Below the pieces are notes generated by a model. The model did not search any database and was not told where the DNA came from. It worked only from the letters and a program-made list of their open reading frames with translations. Shown here piece by piece: positions 36,519-46,352 of a stretch of DNA of 64,000 nt (position 1 is the first letter of the stretch; every line of letters starts with the position of its first letter). Origin of the DNA: Chelatococcus sp. YT9 (GTDB lineage: Bacteria > Pseudomonadota > Alphaproteobacteria > Rhizobiales > Beijerinckiaceae); NCBI RefSeq assembly GCF_018398315.1, contig NZ_JAHBRW010000003.1, positions 211,902-275,901 on the forward strand, written 5' to 3'. Position numbers and translations under genes: made by a program.

Positions 36519-37299
36519 GAACGTCTCCTGCGTTACAGTAATGCGTGACACGTGCTGTATTACACTGGCGCATTAACGCTCGCAAGCGGAAAAAATGCGC
36601 ATGGTTCTCCACCGGCAGAGGCGTGCCTCTGATCCTTTGAGATCCCGGAATGGAATGAGGACGCCGCCGTCAGGCCGGCAGCCACAACCTGCGCAATCTC
36701 ACGCGACACGTCATGGCAGTTCGCTGCGCACGGACACGCTGAAGCGAAAGGACATCCTCGTCATGGATAGCAGGCGCACATGCGGAAGCCTGATCGAGGG
36801 ATGGCGGGCGCGGGCGGCTGGATCCGACCGCATCTCGGCGGAGTATCACATCGCCTCCCCGCAGTTGAACCATCTCGGGGTGGCCGGATGAATGGCCCGT
36901 GGTTCAGCGCGGCTGCTGCCATCTTGCCGGCGGTCAAGCCGCAACTCATGAGGCAGGTTCTGCCGGGCTACGCGACGAGGGACCGGAGGCACTGGTGATC
37001 TCGATCACCGGGGTCCTTCGTTTGCCGATAGCAAAGCCGCACCGGGCGCAAGGCGATCCTTCTCGCCATCCGGGGCATGACGGCGCTGGTCGCCGACGCC
37101 TATGTGCGACTGGCCCCTGTCACATTGGCGCAGGCACCGTTCCGGACGATCGGCGAGACCGCGATGCTCGATCGGGAGGAGGACATGGGGGCGTTCACCG
37201 CCGAATTGGGCTCCCGCTCATCTCGGCGTGGACAAGAGGGCCTTTGGTTCCGCCGGCAGCGACGCCCCGTATGCGGGGCCGCTCGATGAAAGCGCGCGC
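36519..37299. other. About 0.8 kb, promoter of the rubredoxin operon and unassigned DNA
   Basis: The first part (36530-36570) contains dyad sequences (TACAG 36534-36538 with CTGTA 36555-36559, and CACGTG 36549-36554) and probably the rubredoxin promoter. The rest has short open frames on both strands (such as the one at 37077-37289) that match nothing I know. I do not call them. Confidence 0.45.
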
Positions 37300-38529
37300 T
37301 CAACGCCCGAGAACGTCATCCATCCAGTCGAAAATGCGTTGCTCCGTGAGCCTGCGCGCCAGCGGCTGGCAGTGCCCATTGGCGCCTTCGCCTGCGGTAA
37401 AGGGTGAGAGTACCTTCTCCCCGGGGAGCATTTTGGCCAGCTGCTTCGCCTGACCCGGCCAGAACTGCTCATCCTCCGGATCCGTGATGAACAACGGTGT
37501 CCGGATCTGATCAGCGACATCTGTCAGGTTATATTTCAGAACCTCCTGCATCGTCCGGAAATAACTGTCCTGCCGATAGGGCTTGGCGCGGAAATTCCAC
37601 AACCGGGATGTGGCGCTCGACATCTTCATGCCGAGGGACATTTCGAGATTGAACAGCTTCTCGTTTCCGTCGGTGAGTAGCTTCCGCATGACCGACGGGA
37701 GATGCTCCATCCACGATGTTGAAACGTCGACGACACCCGGATCGACAACGGCCGCGGCGATCCGATGTTCGAAGGCCAGGGCGCGCGGCACCCAATAGCC
37801 GGCCTGACTGATGCCGTAGATCGCCAGACGATGAGAGCCGACATCTTCTCGCGCGAGCAGGAAGTCGACCACGGGAGTAATGACGGCTTCCCAGTCGAAA
37901 CGGAAAGCAATGTTTTTTTCGAACAGCATCGATTGCTGGCCAGGCCCGTCGAACATAAGGACCACATAGCCTCGCGCCAGAGCCGCCTCCGCGCAGCCCC
38001 ACAGGCCGCTCAGCGTACCGTCACTGCCGTTTGCGAGGATCAGGCAGGCCCGGATATCCTGTCCGGCAGGCTTGAAGAGATATCCCGGCATGGTCATTCC
38101 CTCATAGGGGATGGCCACCTGTTCCGCAGGGATCTGTGTCGTGTCGATGAAATCGTCCCAGGCCCTGCGATGCAGGCGGAAGGTCGGCAGCAGCGGCTCG
38201 TCATTTTCCAGTTGGTCTATGCCGCCAAGAGCAACGCCATAATAGGTCGAAGCGCGCAGATAGGTGTCGGAAGCACTGACCAGATGCCCGCTGGCGCGAC
38301 ATTCGTCCGCGACCTTTTGCAGACGCGCGCCAAGTGCCATCCACCGTTCGAACCAGGCCTGATGATCGCTCTCGTCGATCTCCGCTATGGTGGCCAGAAC
38401 CTCGCCGACATCCACGGCGCCCGATGCAGCTTTTCCGAGCGTCGTGCGCGTTTCGAAGTCGAGGTCGGCCGCATGGTAGAAACCTGAGCGGAAGACGCGA
38501 TTGGGATGAGAGAAAGGATTGCTGATCAT
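37300..38529 (-). CDS. Alpha/beta hydrolase resembling dihydroxypseudooxynicotine C-C hydrolase/FrsA type
   Basis: A 409-residue alpha/beta hydrolase with a long N-terminal helical region (about residues 1-130) before the hydrolase core. The core has YLFKPAGQDIRACLILANGSDGT, the nucleophile elbow YGISQAGYWVPRALA, the acid Asp in ITDPEDEQFWPG, and the catalytic His in GANGHCQPLARR. This layout matches the esterase/C-C hydrolase group that contains 2,6-dihydroxypseudooxynicotine hydrolase of nicotine breakdown. Here the substrate is unknown. It stands alone, bordered on both sides by decayed DNA. Confidence 0.82.
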   Translation of the reverse strand: MISNPFSHPNRVFRSGFYHAADLDFETRTTLGKAASGAVDVGEVLATIAEIDESDHQAWFERWMALGARLQKVADECRASGHLVSASDTYLRASTYYGVALGGIDQLENDEPLLPTFRLHRRAWDDFIDTTQIPAEQVAIPYEGMTMPGYLFKPAGQDIRACLILANGSDGTLSGLWGCAEAALARGYVVLMFDGPGQQSMLFEKNIAFRFDWEAVITPVVDFLLAREDVGSHRLAIYGISQAGYWVPRALAFEHRIAAAVVDPGVVDVSTSWMEHLPSVMRKLLTDGNEKLFNLEMSLGMKMSSATSRLWNFRAKPYRQDSYFRTMQEVLKYNLTDVADQIRTPLFITDPEDEQFWPGQAKQLAKMLPGEKVLSPFTAGEGANGHCQPLARRLTEQRIFDWMDDVLGR

Positions 38530-38645
38530 ATTCCTGGTCCGGCGCGATCTGGTCGATTATATCGTTGGATCTGGAAAGTAACGCCAAATGTCCCGTGGAG
38601 CGTGGCTGATTGCGGCTAAGGGAGGACGCAAGGGTGTTGATCTTA

Positions 38646-38807
38646 TAGCCTGTTTGGAAAAGTCGGACGGGTCGGTCCGTCTGGTCTTTTCGGCGCCCGG
38701 TTCGTCGAAAGCTTGGCCCGATGCGCGGCATCGCGCCGGCGCTTCCTCCTGCCGGAGCGCCAAAAATCCCTCGACGGCCCTCATCCGCCGATTTCCCAAA
38801 CAGGCTC
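38646..38807. repeat. MITE-like inverted-repeat element (162 bp)
   Basis: Terminal inverted repeats AGCCTGTTTGG (38647-38657) and CCAAACAGGCT (38796-38806) are perfect over 11 bp. They are flanked by TTA on both sides (38643-38645, 38808-38810), the 3-bp target duplication expected of IS5-type elements. There is no coding capacity, so it would be moved only in trans. Confidence 0.6.
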
Positions 38808-38981
38808 TTAGAGATTAAGGGCGTTTCGGTCTTCCGGAGCGGATCTGTCTTTCCTGACGGGAGGCACCGGGTGATTGTCATCCCGGACCGTGGTCTGCGG
38901 GAGCCGCCGGCGTCCGAGGATCGGAAGGTGGCATGATATCGTACACTCTGCATATAGCGGGAGGGCGGCACGCTTAGCGCG

Positions 38982-39135
38982 CTACAGCGTGTTCTTGTGG
39001 ATGCGACCACCCTTCATGACGATGACAAGGTTCCTGCCGGGATTTTCGAGCGGGCGGATGTCCTCGACGGGATTGCCATCCGCCCACCAGAAGATCCGCG
39101 CGAGTGTCCTTCTCGATCACGCCCAGCTTGCCGCC
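38982..39135 (-). pseudogene. C-terminal remnant of an imidazolonepropionase-like amidohydrolase
   Basis: Read leftward, the remnant gives GKLGVIEKDTRADLLV, then after a one-base shift ADGNPVEDIRPLENPGRN and VIVMKGGRIHKNTL followed by a stop. This is the familiar C-terminal end of metal-dependent amidohydrolases. Everything upstream of it is missing, so it is a dead fragment. Confidence 0.7.
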
Positions 39136-39648
39136 TCATGATCGGCGCGGCGGCGTTCTGCGGACGACACTGGCCCGCCTGCCCGGACCAGGCAATAGGC
39201 CGGGCCGTCGCCCGCCGATTGACCGCTGGGCCTCCTCAGCTGAACATGAACGGTTGTGCTGACGCGTCCGACGTCGACTGTTGTCGTGGATAGCGGGCGG
39301 TCTCGAGTGGCGCCTTTGCGCGCGCTCCTTTCTCTCTTGTACCGGCCGACCCTCCTGCGGGCTCGATGGGGCATGTCTGACCGTAGACCGGCTTCGCCTC
39401 GATCGTCTTCCCGCAAAGGCATCAAGCGATTTTCTGACCCCTGGCGGACCCTGCGGGCGCTGCCATTCCTCACCCGCTAACAAAACCGCCTGATGTCGCC
39501 CTCCACTTCGTTCCAGCCCCTAAGGACCACCCCATCGCGCAGGCGCGCCGGGGACCCCGGTGGGTGCGGTCCGATCGTCACCGGTCTTGTCGACAGCCAT
39601 CGAGGCCGCGGAGGGCGCGGCCCGAAAATCTGGAAAAGGATCAGCACC

Positions 39649-39963
39649 ATGGCGACCATCGGCACCTTCACCTCCACCTCGAACGGCTTCACTGGCTCGA
39701 TCAAGACTCTCACCCTCAACGTCAAGGCCCGCTTCTAGCGGATCGAGAACCCCTCCGACAAGGGTCCGCACTTCCGCATCTTCGCCAGCGGCTCGGTTGA
39801 GATGGGCGCGGCGTGGCAGAAGCACTCCGAGCAGAGCGGCCGTGACTACCTCTCGGTCAAGCTGGACGATCCGAGCTTCCCGGCGCCAATCTACGCCACC
39901 CTGGTCGAGGTCGAAGGCGAGGATGGCCTCTCGCTGATCTGGTCCCGGCCCAACCGGGACTGA
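39649..39963 (+). pseudogene. DUF736-family protein gene with in-frame TAG
   Basis: The frame encodes a 104-residue DUF736 protein, a small family commonly found beside Ti-type conjugation genes. It begins [20 protein letters not shown] and ends [17 protein letters not shown]. Codon 30 (39736-39738) is TAG, between KARF and [17 protein letters not shown]. Everything else is intact and well conserved, so the stop looks recent, or is a sequencing error. A good site (AAAGGA) precedes the ATG. Confidence 0.8.
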
Positions 39964-39981
39964 CCACCAAGGCGGCCCCGC

Positions 39982-40326
39982 CTACGCGGCGGGGCCAGCC
40001 TCTTGCCCCTCAGGAGTTGAGCTGCCGGACGAGATCGGTTTTCCCTTCGGTCGATAACCGCGATCGCGCTTCTGTCGCAGCAGGTCGAGGAAGAGCTGTA
40101 CGGCTTCGTCCTCCCGGTCGAAGGAGTGCTGTATGGTCTGCCCATATGCGCCGATGCGTCCCCAGCGCCGGATGAGGCAGGTCTCTCCGAACAGGGTCTG
40201 CTCGATCGACATGGCGTAGAACCGGGCCATGTTCCTGGAGGCATCCCGGCGTTCGACATAGAGCTGATAGGGCTGGGCGAGCATGGGACGAGAATCGCGC
40301 TCCGACGAATCCGCGTCCAACGACAC
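39982..40326 (-). CDS. WGR-domain protein
   Basis: A 114-residue protein consisting almost entirely of a WGR domain (YQLYVERRDASRNMARFYAMS, then IRRWGRIGAYGQTIQHSFD). WGR domains bind nucleic acid ends in PARPs and appear alone in plasmid-borne proteins near conjugation genes. Start: GTG at 40326, or ATG at 40284. It lies 18 bp after traG on the same strand, so it is probably part of the traC-traD-traG transcript. Role unknown. Confidence 0.82.
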   Translation of the reverse strand: MSLDADSSERDSRPMLAQPYQLYVERRDASRNMARFYAMSIEQTLFGETCLIRRWGRIGAYGQTIQHSFDREDEAVQLFLDLLRQKRDRGYRPKGKPISSGSSTPEGQEAGPAA

Positions 40327-40344
40327 TTATGAATCGGTCCGGCG

Positions 40345-42288
40345 TCATTGATTCATTTCCGTGAAGGTTTGTGTGGTCCGGTCAGCATTGAGCCCATGCC
40401 GCTCAGCCTCTCTCCGGCTGGAACCTGTCACTCTCACGCAGGCCGTCATGTCGTCGCGCCGGAACCAGATGGCGCGGCCGCATCGCAGCGGCGCATTGCC
40501 GGCGGTGAACACGATCTGCTCGTCGGCCCGCATGCGCAGCACCTCGTGCGGCTGGATGAGCGGGCGGGAGGCGAGCTGCTTCGATCGCGTCCGTGAGGAT
40601 CCGGAGGATTGCGAGGAGCGGCTGACCTGGTCGATCTCGACCGTGGTCATGCCGCAGCGCTTGGAGATGTAGTCGGCGGTCTCGGGATCGTTGACGGCGG
40701 CAAAGCTGATCCATGACGCCGACTCGAACCATTTGCTCGCGGCGTCGCGGCCGCCCCAGGTTTCGCGCATCTGGCCGATGGACTGGAAGAGCAGAAGCAG
40801 CGTGATGCCGTATTTGCGGCCGGCGTCGCGCGCGGTCTCGAGGATCCGCATGAAGCCGAGCCGCGCCACCTCGTCGAGAAGGAAGAGCGCCCGGCCCTGC
40901 ACATCGCCATTGCGGTTATAGATCGCGTTCATGAACGCGCCGATGATGACGCGGGCGAGGCCCGCATGGGTCTCCAGCGTCTTCAGGTCGAGATTGATGA
41001 AGACGTCCGTCTCGCCCCCGGCGAGATCGTCGGTGACGAAGGAGTGACCCGACACGAGCGCGGCATAGTTCGGGTAGCTCAGCCAGTGGGTTTCCTTGAC
41101 GGCGTTGGCATAGACGCCCGAGAAGGTCTCCGGCGTCATGTTGACGAAGACGGCGACGTTCTCCCTCACGAATTGCGATTGCGAGCCGTCATAGATCTCC
41201 TGCAAACGCGACCGCAGCTTCGGCTCGGGCTCGGACAGATTGGCGCGTACCTGCCGCAGCGTCTGGTCCTTCGCCTCCGTATGCCCTGACAGGCAGACAT
41301 CGGCGATGAGCGCGGTCAGGAGCTGCAAGGCCGAGGCGCGGAAGAAGTCGTCGCGCACGCCGCGCGCCCCGCCGCTGTCGCTCATGATCCAGGAGGCGAC
41401 GGCCGCGATATCCTCCTCCTTGGTGCCGCCGAAGCGCCCGATCCAGTCGAGGGCGTTGAAGCCGGTTCCCGGCTGCTTCGGGTCAAGCACATGGACGGTG
41501 CGCCCGGCCGCGCGGCGATGGTCGATCACCATGGGCGCGACCTCGTTCGAGGGATCGAGCACGACGAGCGTGCCGCCCCATTTGAGCGCGGTTGGGATCG
41601 TCACCGAGGTCGTCTTGTAGCCGCCAGAACCGGCGAAGACGATGCCATGCGATGAGCCGAAGGAGGCGTCGAAGCAGAGCAGGGGCGAGCGTCCGCCCGC
41701 TCCCCAACTCTGCCGATCCATCGCACGAAACGCCGCCGCCGCCGTGCTGTCTTTGTCGACACGGTAGCGCTCGCCGATGACGATGCCACCGGTATCGGGA
41801 AAGAGCTTGCCGGCTTCGGCCATCGTCATCCAGTCGGCATCGCCATGCAGGGCACGTCTGCCATGCACGCGCTTCGGCACCGGCGCGGCGAAGGCGGCGT
41901 TGCCCTTCACCGCTACGCGCAGGGCGAAGCATCCGACGATTAGAGCGGTGCTTCCGCCGATCAGGTAGGCCGGATCGATCTGGGCGAATGCTGGAGACTG
42001 CGATGTCGCACGCAGCACGGCGATGAAGATCGTCATCGCGCATCCCGCGATGACGCCCCATCCGACCGTGCGGATGTTGGCGGCGCCAGCGGCGGCGAAC
42101 AGGAAGATCACGCCGATCGCAGCGGCGGCGAGGAAGGGCAGCGCGATCCCAGCGCGGCCGAACATGACCTGCTGCGGCTCGGTCTTGCCAAAGGCAGCAA
42201 GGTTTTGCTCATAGCCGGATACGCCGAACAGCACGCCGATCATCAACGTGATCGGCGCGAGGGCGAGCAGAAGCCTATTCGCCGTCAT
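40345..42288 (-). CDS. traG: Type IV coupling protein TraG
   Basis: A 647-residue VirD4/TraG-type coupling protein that hands the relaxosome to the mating channel. N-terminal membrane segments (about residues 5-125) are followed by the ATPase domain. Walker A is GSGGYKTTS (residues 220-228). Later motifs are [13 protein letters not shown] and Walker [13 protein letters not shown], then [17 protein letters not shown]. It overlaps the end of traD by 14 bp, as in Ti plasmids, where the order traC-traD-traG is conserved. The trb channel genes it would contact are not in the window. Confidence 0.93.
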   Translation of the reverse strand: MTANRLLLALAPITLMIGVLFGVSGYEQNLAAFGKTEPQQVMFGRAGIALPFLAAAAIGVIFLFAAAGAANIRTVGWGVIAGCAMTIFIAVLRATSQSPAFAQIDPAYLIGGSTALIVGCFALRVAVKGNAAFAAPVPKRVHGRRALHGDADWMTMAEAGKLFPDTGGIVIGERYRVDKDSTAAAAFRAMDRQSWGAGGRSPLLCFDASFGSSHGIVFAGSGGYKTTSVTIPTALKWGGTLVVLDPSNEVAPMVIDHRRAAGRTVHVLDPKQPGTGFNALDWIGRFGGTKEEDIAAVASWIMSDSGGARGVRDDFFRASALQLLTALIADVCLSGHTEAKDQTLRQVRANLSEPEPKLRSRLQEIYDGSQSQFVRENVAVFVNMTPETFSGVYANAVKETHWLSYPNYAALVSGHSFVTDDLAGGETDVFINLDLKTLETHAGLARVIIGAFMNAIYNRNGDVQGRALFLLDEVARLGFMRILETARDAGRKYGITLLLLFQSIGQMRETWGGRDAASKWFESASWISFAAVNDPETADYISKRCGMTTVEIDQVSRSSQSSGSSRTRSKQLASRPLIQPHEVLRMRADEQIVFTAGNAPLRCGRAIWFRRDDMTACVRVTGSSRREAERHGLNADRTTQTFTEMNQ

Positions 42289-42490
42289 TGCCGAAGGCCT
42301 TCGCGCCGATCACCGCGAGGCGCGTACGCTCGGCATCGTCGGCTTTTAGCCTCTGGCCGAGTTCGATCAGCGCACCGAGCAGGATGGCGCGCTTCTCGTA
42401 GCGCAGTCCGGCTTTCGCGATCAGGCCGCCGAGCTCGATCTTCTCGCGCGTATCTTGTCTGCGGGCTTCGGATGATGAGGCCTGACGCAT
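42275..42490 (-). CDS. traD: Conjugal transfer protein TraD
   Basis: A 71-residue small protein, typical in size and position for TraD of Ti/Ri plasmids (between traC and traG). Its sequence ([34 protein letters not shown]) matches the family's central segment. Start: ATG 42490. TraD is a relaxosome accessory protein of unclear mechanism. Confidence 0.85.
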   Translation of the reverse strand: MRQASSSEARRQDTREKIELGGLIAKAGLRYEKRAILLGALIELGQRLKADDAERTRLAVIGAKAFGNDGE

Positions 42491-42494
42491 GCGC

Positions 42495-42791
42495 TCACAC
42501 CTCGCCAGCGCCATCCGCAGCCGGGCCAGCCGCGACCTTCGCGGCCGAAGTGCCGGCTTCGCTTCCTGCCCCTGCACCCTTCCTCCCGGTCGCCTTCTCT
42601 CCCGCACCGCGAAACCGTCCTGCGAGTTCTTCGAAAGCGGATTGTAAGTCGCTCTCCTCAATTTCGATTTCACCCAGGCCCGCCTTGAGCGCGATGCGCC
42701 CGATCCGCTCGGCCTCGCGTGTTTCGGCGAGCTTGAGCTGGGCCTGGAGCTGGACGATTTCCTCGCGGATCTTCGATGATGGCTTCTTCAT
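42495..42791 (-). CDS. traC: Conjugal transfer protein TraC
   Basis: A 98-residue protein in TraC position. It opens [39 protein letters not shown], a helical basic segment typical of relaxosome accessory proteins. The C-terminus is Ala/Gly-rich and probably disordered. The start at 42791 gives family-like length and is preceded by GGAGG. It is the first gene of the leftward traC-traD-traG run and borders oriT, as in Ti plasmids. Confidence 0.85.
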   Translation of the reverse strand: MKKPSSKIREEIVQLQAQLKLAETREAERIGRIALKAGLGEIEIEESDLQSAFEELAGRFRGAGEKATGRKGAGAGSEAGTSAAKVAAGPAADGAGEV

Positions 42792-43043
42792 TCCGGTGAG
42801 ACCTCCGTGCTGGCCTGCTGTGCTGGATGGCACGGAGAATCGAGAAGAACGCCGCATGCGGCGACTATTAAAAAAGCTAGTCGGCAGGGCCGACCCTGCC
42901 TGAGATCATCCCGGCCGTTCCGAAGGAATGGTCCAAGGGCGCAGTAATACGTCGCTATCGCGACGCCCTGCTTCACCCCCGGCAGCGGCCGCCGTTCCCG
43001 ATGAACACGCCTGTCTTGTCGTCGTTCGGGAGCCCGCGTCGCC
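42792..43043. other. oriT: Origin of transfer (oriT) and divergent tra promoter region
   Basis: This 252-bp gap between divergent traC and traA is where Ti plasmids place oriT. At 42933-42950 it carries CCAAGGGCGCAGTAATAC, close to the RSF1010/Ti-type nick-region core. It is followed directly by CGTCGC-TATC-GCGACG (42950-42965), a perfect dyad of the kind bound by the relaxase. Two further perfect dyads lie to the left: CGCCGCATGCGGCG (42850-42863) and GGCAGGG-CCGA-CCCTGCC (42883-42900). Confidence 0.85.
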
Positions 43044-46000
43044 TTGGCCATCACGCATTTCACGCCCCAGCTCATCTCGCGCGGCTCCGGCCGCAGCGCC
43101 GTGCTGTCGGCGGCGTACCGTCACTGTGCGCGGATGGAGCACGAGGCGGAGGGTCGTACCGTCGACTATTCCGCCAAGCGCGGGCTGCGGCATGAGGAGT
43201 TTTTGCTGCCGGCCGGCGCGCCGGAATGGACACGGGCGCTGATCGCCGATCGCCCGGTCGCGGGGGCGGCGGAAGCGTTCTGGAATGCGGTCGAAGCCTT
43301 CGAGAAGCGCTCCGATGCGCAGCTCGCCAGGGAGTTGATCATCGCGCTGCCGGTCGAGCTGTCCGTGGACCAGAACATCGCTCTGGTGCGGGAGTTCGTC
43401 GAGACGCAGCTGCTCGCCCGCGGGCAGGTCGCGGACTGGGTGTTTCATGATGAACCCGGCAATCCGCATATCCACCTGATGACCACCTTGCGGCCGCTGA
43501 CGCCGGACGGGTTCGGGTCGAAGAAGGTCGCGGTGATCGGCGCGGATGGGCAGCCACTCCGCAATGACGCCGGCAAGATCGTCTATCGGCTCTGGTCCGG
43601 CGAGAAGACCGAGTTCCTCGAGCAACGCGAGGGTTGGCTCGATCTCCAGAACAAGCATCTGGCGCTTGCCGGCCTCGACATCCGCGTCGACGGCCGCTCC
43701 TACGCCGAGCGCGGTATCGATCTCGTGCCGACCACCCATGTCGGGGTGGCGGCGAAGGCGATCGACCGGAAGGAAGCGGCGACAGGGTGGTCGCCCCGGC
43801 TGGAGCGTGTCGCGGTCCATGAGGAGAGACGGGCGGAGAACCGCGAGCGCATCCTGCGCCGGCCGGAGATCGTGCTCGATCTCGTCACGCGCGAGATGAG
43901 CGTCTTCACCGAGCGCGACATCGCCAAGGTGTTGCATCGCTATGTCGATGATGCCGGCACGTTCCAGCAGCTCCTTGCGCGCATCCTCCAGAGCCCGGAC
44001 GTGCTGCGGGTCGAAGGCGAGCGCATCGGTTTCGCGAGCGGCATCCGTGAGCCCGCCAAGTACACGACGCGTGAGCTGATCACGCTCGAAGCCGAGATGG
44101 CCCATCGCGCGATCTGGCTTGCCGCGCGGTCCTCGCATGGTGTTCGCGAAACCGTGCTCGAGGCGGTGTTCCAGCGTCATGCCCGGCTCTCGGAAGAGCA
44201 GCGCGTGGCGATCACCCATGTCGCGGGTGACGGCCGGCTGGCCGCTGTCGTCGGGCGCGCCGGCGCCGGCAAGACCACGATGATGAAGGCCGCGCGGGAA
44301 GTCTGGGAAGCGGCCGGCTATCGCGTCGTCGGTGCTGCACTTGCCGGCAAGGCCGCGGAGGGCCTTTCGAGCGAGGCGGGCATCGCCTCGCGCACGCTCG
44401 CCTCCTGGGAGCTCGCCTGGTCGACGGGCCGCGATCAGATCGACGACAGGACAGTGTTTGTGCTCGACGAGGCCGGCATGGTGTCATCCCGGCAGATGGC
44501 GCTCTTCGTCGAGACGGTGGTGAAGGCCGGCGCGAAACTCGTCCTCGTCGGCGATCCCGATCAGATTCAGCCGATCGAAGCGGGTGCTGCGTTCCGCGCC
44601 ATCGTCGAGCGCACCGGTTATGCCGAGCTGGAGACCATCTACCGCCAGCGCGAACAATGGATGCGCGACGCCTCGCTCGATCTCGCGCGTGGCAATGTCG
44701 TCGCGGCGCTGAAGAGCTATGAGGCGAACGGCAAGCTCCAGCCGCGAAAGCTCAAGTCCGACGCCGTCGCGGCGCTGATCGACGACTGGAACCGCGACTA
44801 CGATCCGGCGAAGTCGACGCTGATCCTCGCCCATCTCCGGCGGGACGTGCGCGCGCTCAACGACATGGCGCGGGGCAAGCTGATCGAGCGCGGCCTCATC
44901 GAGGAAGGTCATGCCTTCCGCACCGAGGATGGGGTGCGCAACTTCGCTGCTGGCGACCAGATCGTCTTCCTGAAGAACGACGCGGTGCTCGGCGTGAAGA
45001 ACGGCATGATCGCCCATGTCGTCGAGGCGCGGCCGGGCGGGTTCAAGGCCATGGTCGGTGAGGGCGAACACCGTCGCCATGTCGACGTCGACCAGCGCTT
45101 CTACGCCAATCTCGACCATGGCTATGCGACCACCATCCACAAGTCGCAAGGTGCGACGGTCGACCGTGTGAAGGTGCTCGCTACGCTCTCGCTCGACCGT
45201 CACCTGTCCTATGTGGCGCTGACCCGCCATCGTGAGGATGTCGGCCTCTATTATGGAGCGCTGTCCTTCCGGAAGGCCGGCGGCCTGGCGAAGATCCTGT
45301 CGCAGCATCGGGGCAAGGAAACCACGCTCGACTATGAGCGCGCAGGCTCCTATCGCGCCGCCCTGCGCTTCACTGAGGCGCGCGGCCTGCATCTCGTCCG
45401 CGTCGCCCGCACGCTCGTTACTGACCGGCTGCGCTGGACCATCCGGCAGAAGGACAAGCTCGCCGATCTCGGCGGCCGCCTCGCCGCCGTCGCGGCCCGG
45501 TTCGGCCTCGGCGCGTCCGCAAGACGAGCTGCAACCAACATCGCAACGGAGGCGAAGCCGATGGCGTCAGGCATCACCGCATTCCCCAAATCCGTCGACC
45601 AGGCGGTCGAGGACAGGCTCGCCGCCGATCCCGGGCTATCGAGGCAATGGGAGGAGGTGTCGACCCGCTTCCGCTTCGTCTTCGCCGAGCCGGAGGCCGC
45701 GTTCCGCAAGGTCGACGTCGACGGCATGATCAGGAACGCCGACACGACCAGATCCACCCTGTCGACGATTGCTGAGAGGCCCGAGAGCTTTGGGGCGCTG
45801 AAGGGCAAGATCGGCCTTCTCGCCGGCCGCACCGACAGGGAGGATCGAGAACGCGCGAACCTGAACGTGCCGGCCCTTGCCCGTGACCTGGAGCGTTATC
45901 TACGGCTGCGCGCTGAGGCCGAGCATAAGCACGAGACGGAAGAACGCGCGGCGCGCGTCAAGGTCGCGGTCGACATTCCGGCGCTGTCATCGATGGCCAG

Positions 46001-46352
46001 GCAGACTCTCGAAAAGGTCCGCGACGCGCTCGACCGAAACGATCTTCCGGCGGCACTCGCCTTTTCCCTCGAGGACAAGATGGTGAAGGCAGAGCTCGAA
46101 GGGTTCGCCCGGGCCGTCAATGAGCGGTTCGGCGAGCGGTCCATGCTTGCCAACAGCGCGAAGACACCGGACGGACCCACCTTCGAGAAACTCGCCGCCG
46201 GGATGAATGCCGGCCAACGCGATGAGCTGAAATCGGCCTGGCCGACGATGCGCACGGCGCAGCAGCTCGCCGCCCAGCAGCGCACCGCTGAGGGGCTGAA
46301 GCAGGCCGAGGCGATGCGCCAGAGGCAGCGGCAGGGATTGTCGCTCAAATGA
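43044..46352 (+). CDS. traA: Ti-type conjugative relaxase/helicase TraA
   Basis: A 1102-residue bifunctional relaxase. The N-terminal MobA/MobL domain has the catalytic Tyr region (LSAAYRHCARMEHEAEGR) and the metal-binding motif FHDEPGNPHIHLMTTLRPL. The helicase part has Walker A GRAGAGKTTMM (about residue 402), Walker B FVLDEAGMVSS (about residue 471), VLVGDPDQIQPIEAGAAF, and the UvrD-like ending YATTIHKSQGATVDRV, LSYVALTRHRE. It cuts at oriT and unwinds the strand. Start is a TTG at 43044, weak but consistent with the family's N-terminus. It leads the rightward run traA-traF-traB-traH. Confidence 0.95.
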   Translation: MAITHFTPQLISRGSGRSAVLSAAYRHCARMEHEAEGRTVDYSAKRGLRHEEFLLPAGAPEWTRALIADRPVAGAAEAFWNAVEAFEKRSDAQLARELIIALPVELSVDQNIALVREFVETQLLARGQVADWVFHDEPGNPHIHLMTTLRPLTPDGFGSKKVAVIGADGQPLRNDAGKIVYRLWSGEKTEFLEQREGWLDLQNKHLALAGLDIRVDGRSYAERGIDLVPTTHVGVAAKAIDRKEAATGWSPRLERVAVHEERRAENRERILRRPEIVLDLVTREMSVFTERDIAKVLHRYVDDAGTFQQLLARILQSPDVLRVEGERIGFASGIREPAKYTTRELITLEAEMAHRAIWLAARSSHGVRETVLEAVFQRHARLSEEQRVAITHVAGDGRLAAVVGRAGAGKTTMMKAAREVWEAAGYRVVGAALAGKAAEGLSSEAGIASRTLASWELAWSTGRDQIDDRTVFVLDEAGMVSSRQMALFVETVVKAGAKLVLVGDPDQIQPIEAGAAFRAIVERTGYAELETIYRQREQWMRDASLDLARGNVVAALKSYEANGKLQPRKLKSDAVAALIDDWNRDYDPAKSTLILAHLRRDVRALNDMARGKLIERGLIEEGHAFRTEDGVRNFAAGDQIVFLKNDAVLGVKNGMIAHVVEARPGGFKAMVGEGEHRRHVDVDQRFYANLDHGYATTIHKSQGATVDRVKVLATLSLDRHLSYVALTRHREDVGLYYGALSFRKAGGLAKILSQHRGKETTLDYERAGSYRAALRFTEARGLHLVRVARTLVTDRLRWTIRQKDKLADLGGRLAAVAARFGLGASARRAATNIATEAKPMASGITAFPKSVDQAVEDRLAADPGLSRQWEEVSTRFRFVFAEPEAAFRKVDVDGMIRNADTTRSTLSTIAERPESFGALKGKIGLLAGRTDREDRERANLNVPALARDLERYLRLRAEAEHKHETEERAARVKVAVDIPALSSMARQTLEKVRDALDRNDLPAALAFSLEDKMVKAELEGFARAVNERFGERSMLANSAKTPDGPTFEKLAAGMNAGQRDELKSAWPTMRTAQQLAAQQRTAEGLKQAEAMRQRQRQGLSLK

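Larger units (their letters stand above)
38530..39648. other. 1.1 kb of debris upstream of the DUF736 gene
   Basis: This stretch holds the MITE-like repeat (38646-38807), the amidohydrolase remnant (38982-39135) and no intact gene that I can support. Codon use and frames are broken. It marks the join between the metabolic genes and the conjugation region. Confidence 0.6.

Noticed and set aside
37077..37289. Possible small protein beginning MTALVADAYVRL
   Set aside because: It has no recognisable family, no clear ribosome-binding site and partly decayed surroundings. The evidence is too weak to call.
44484..45392. Leftward frame opposite traA
   Set aside because: It is a shadow of the helicase domain, where traA motifs are complete.
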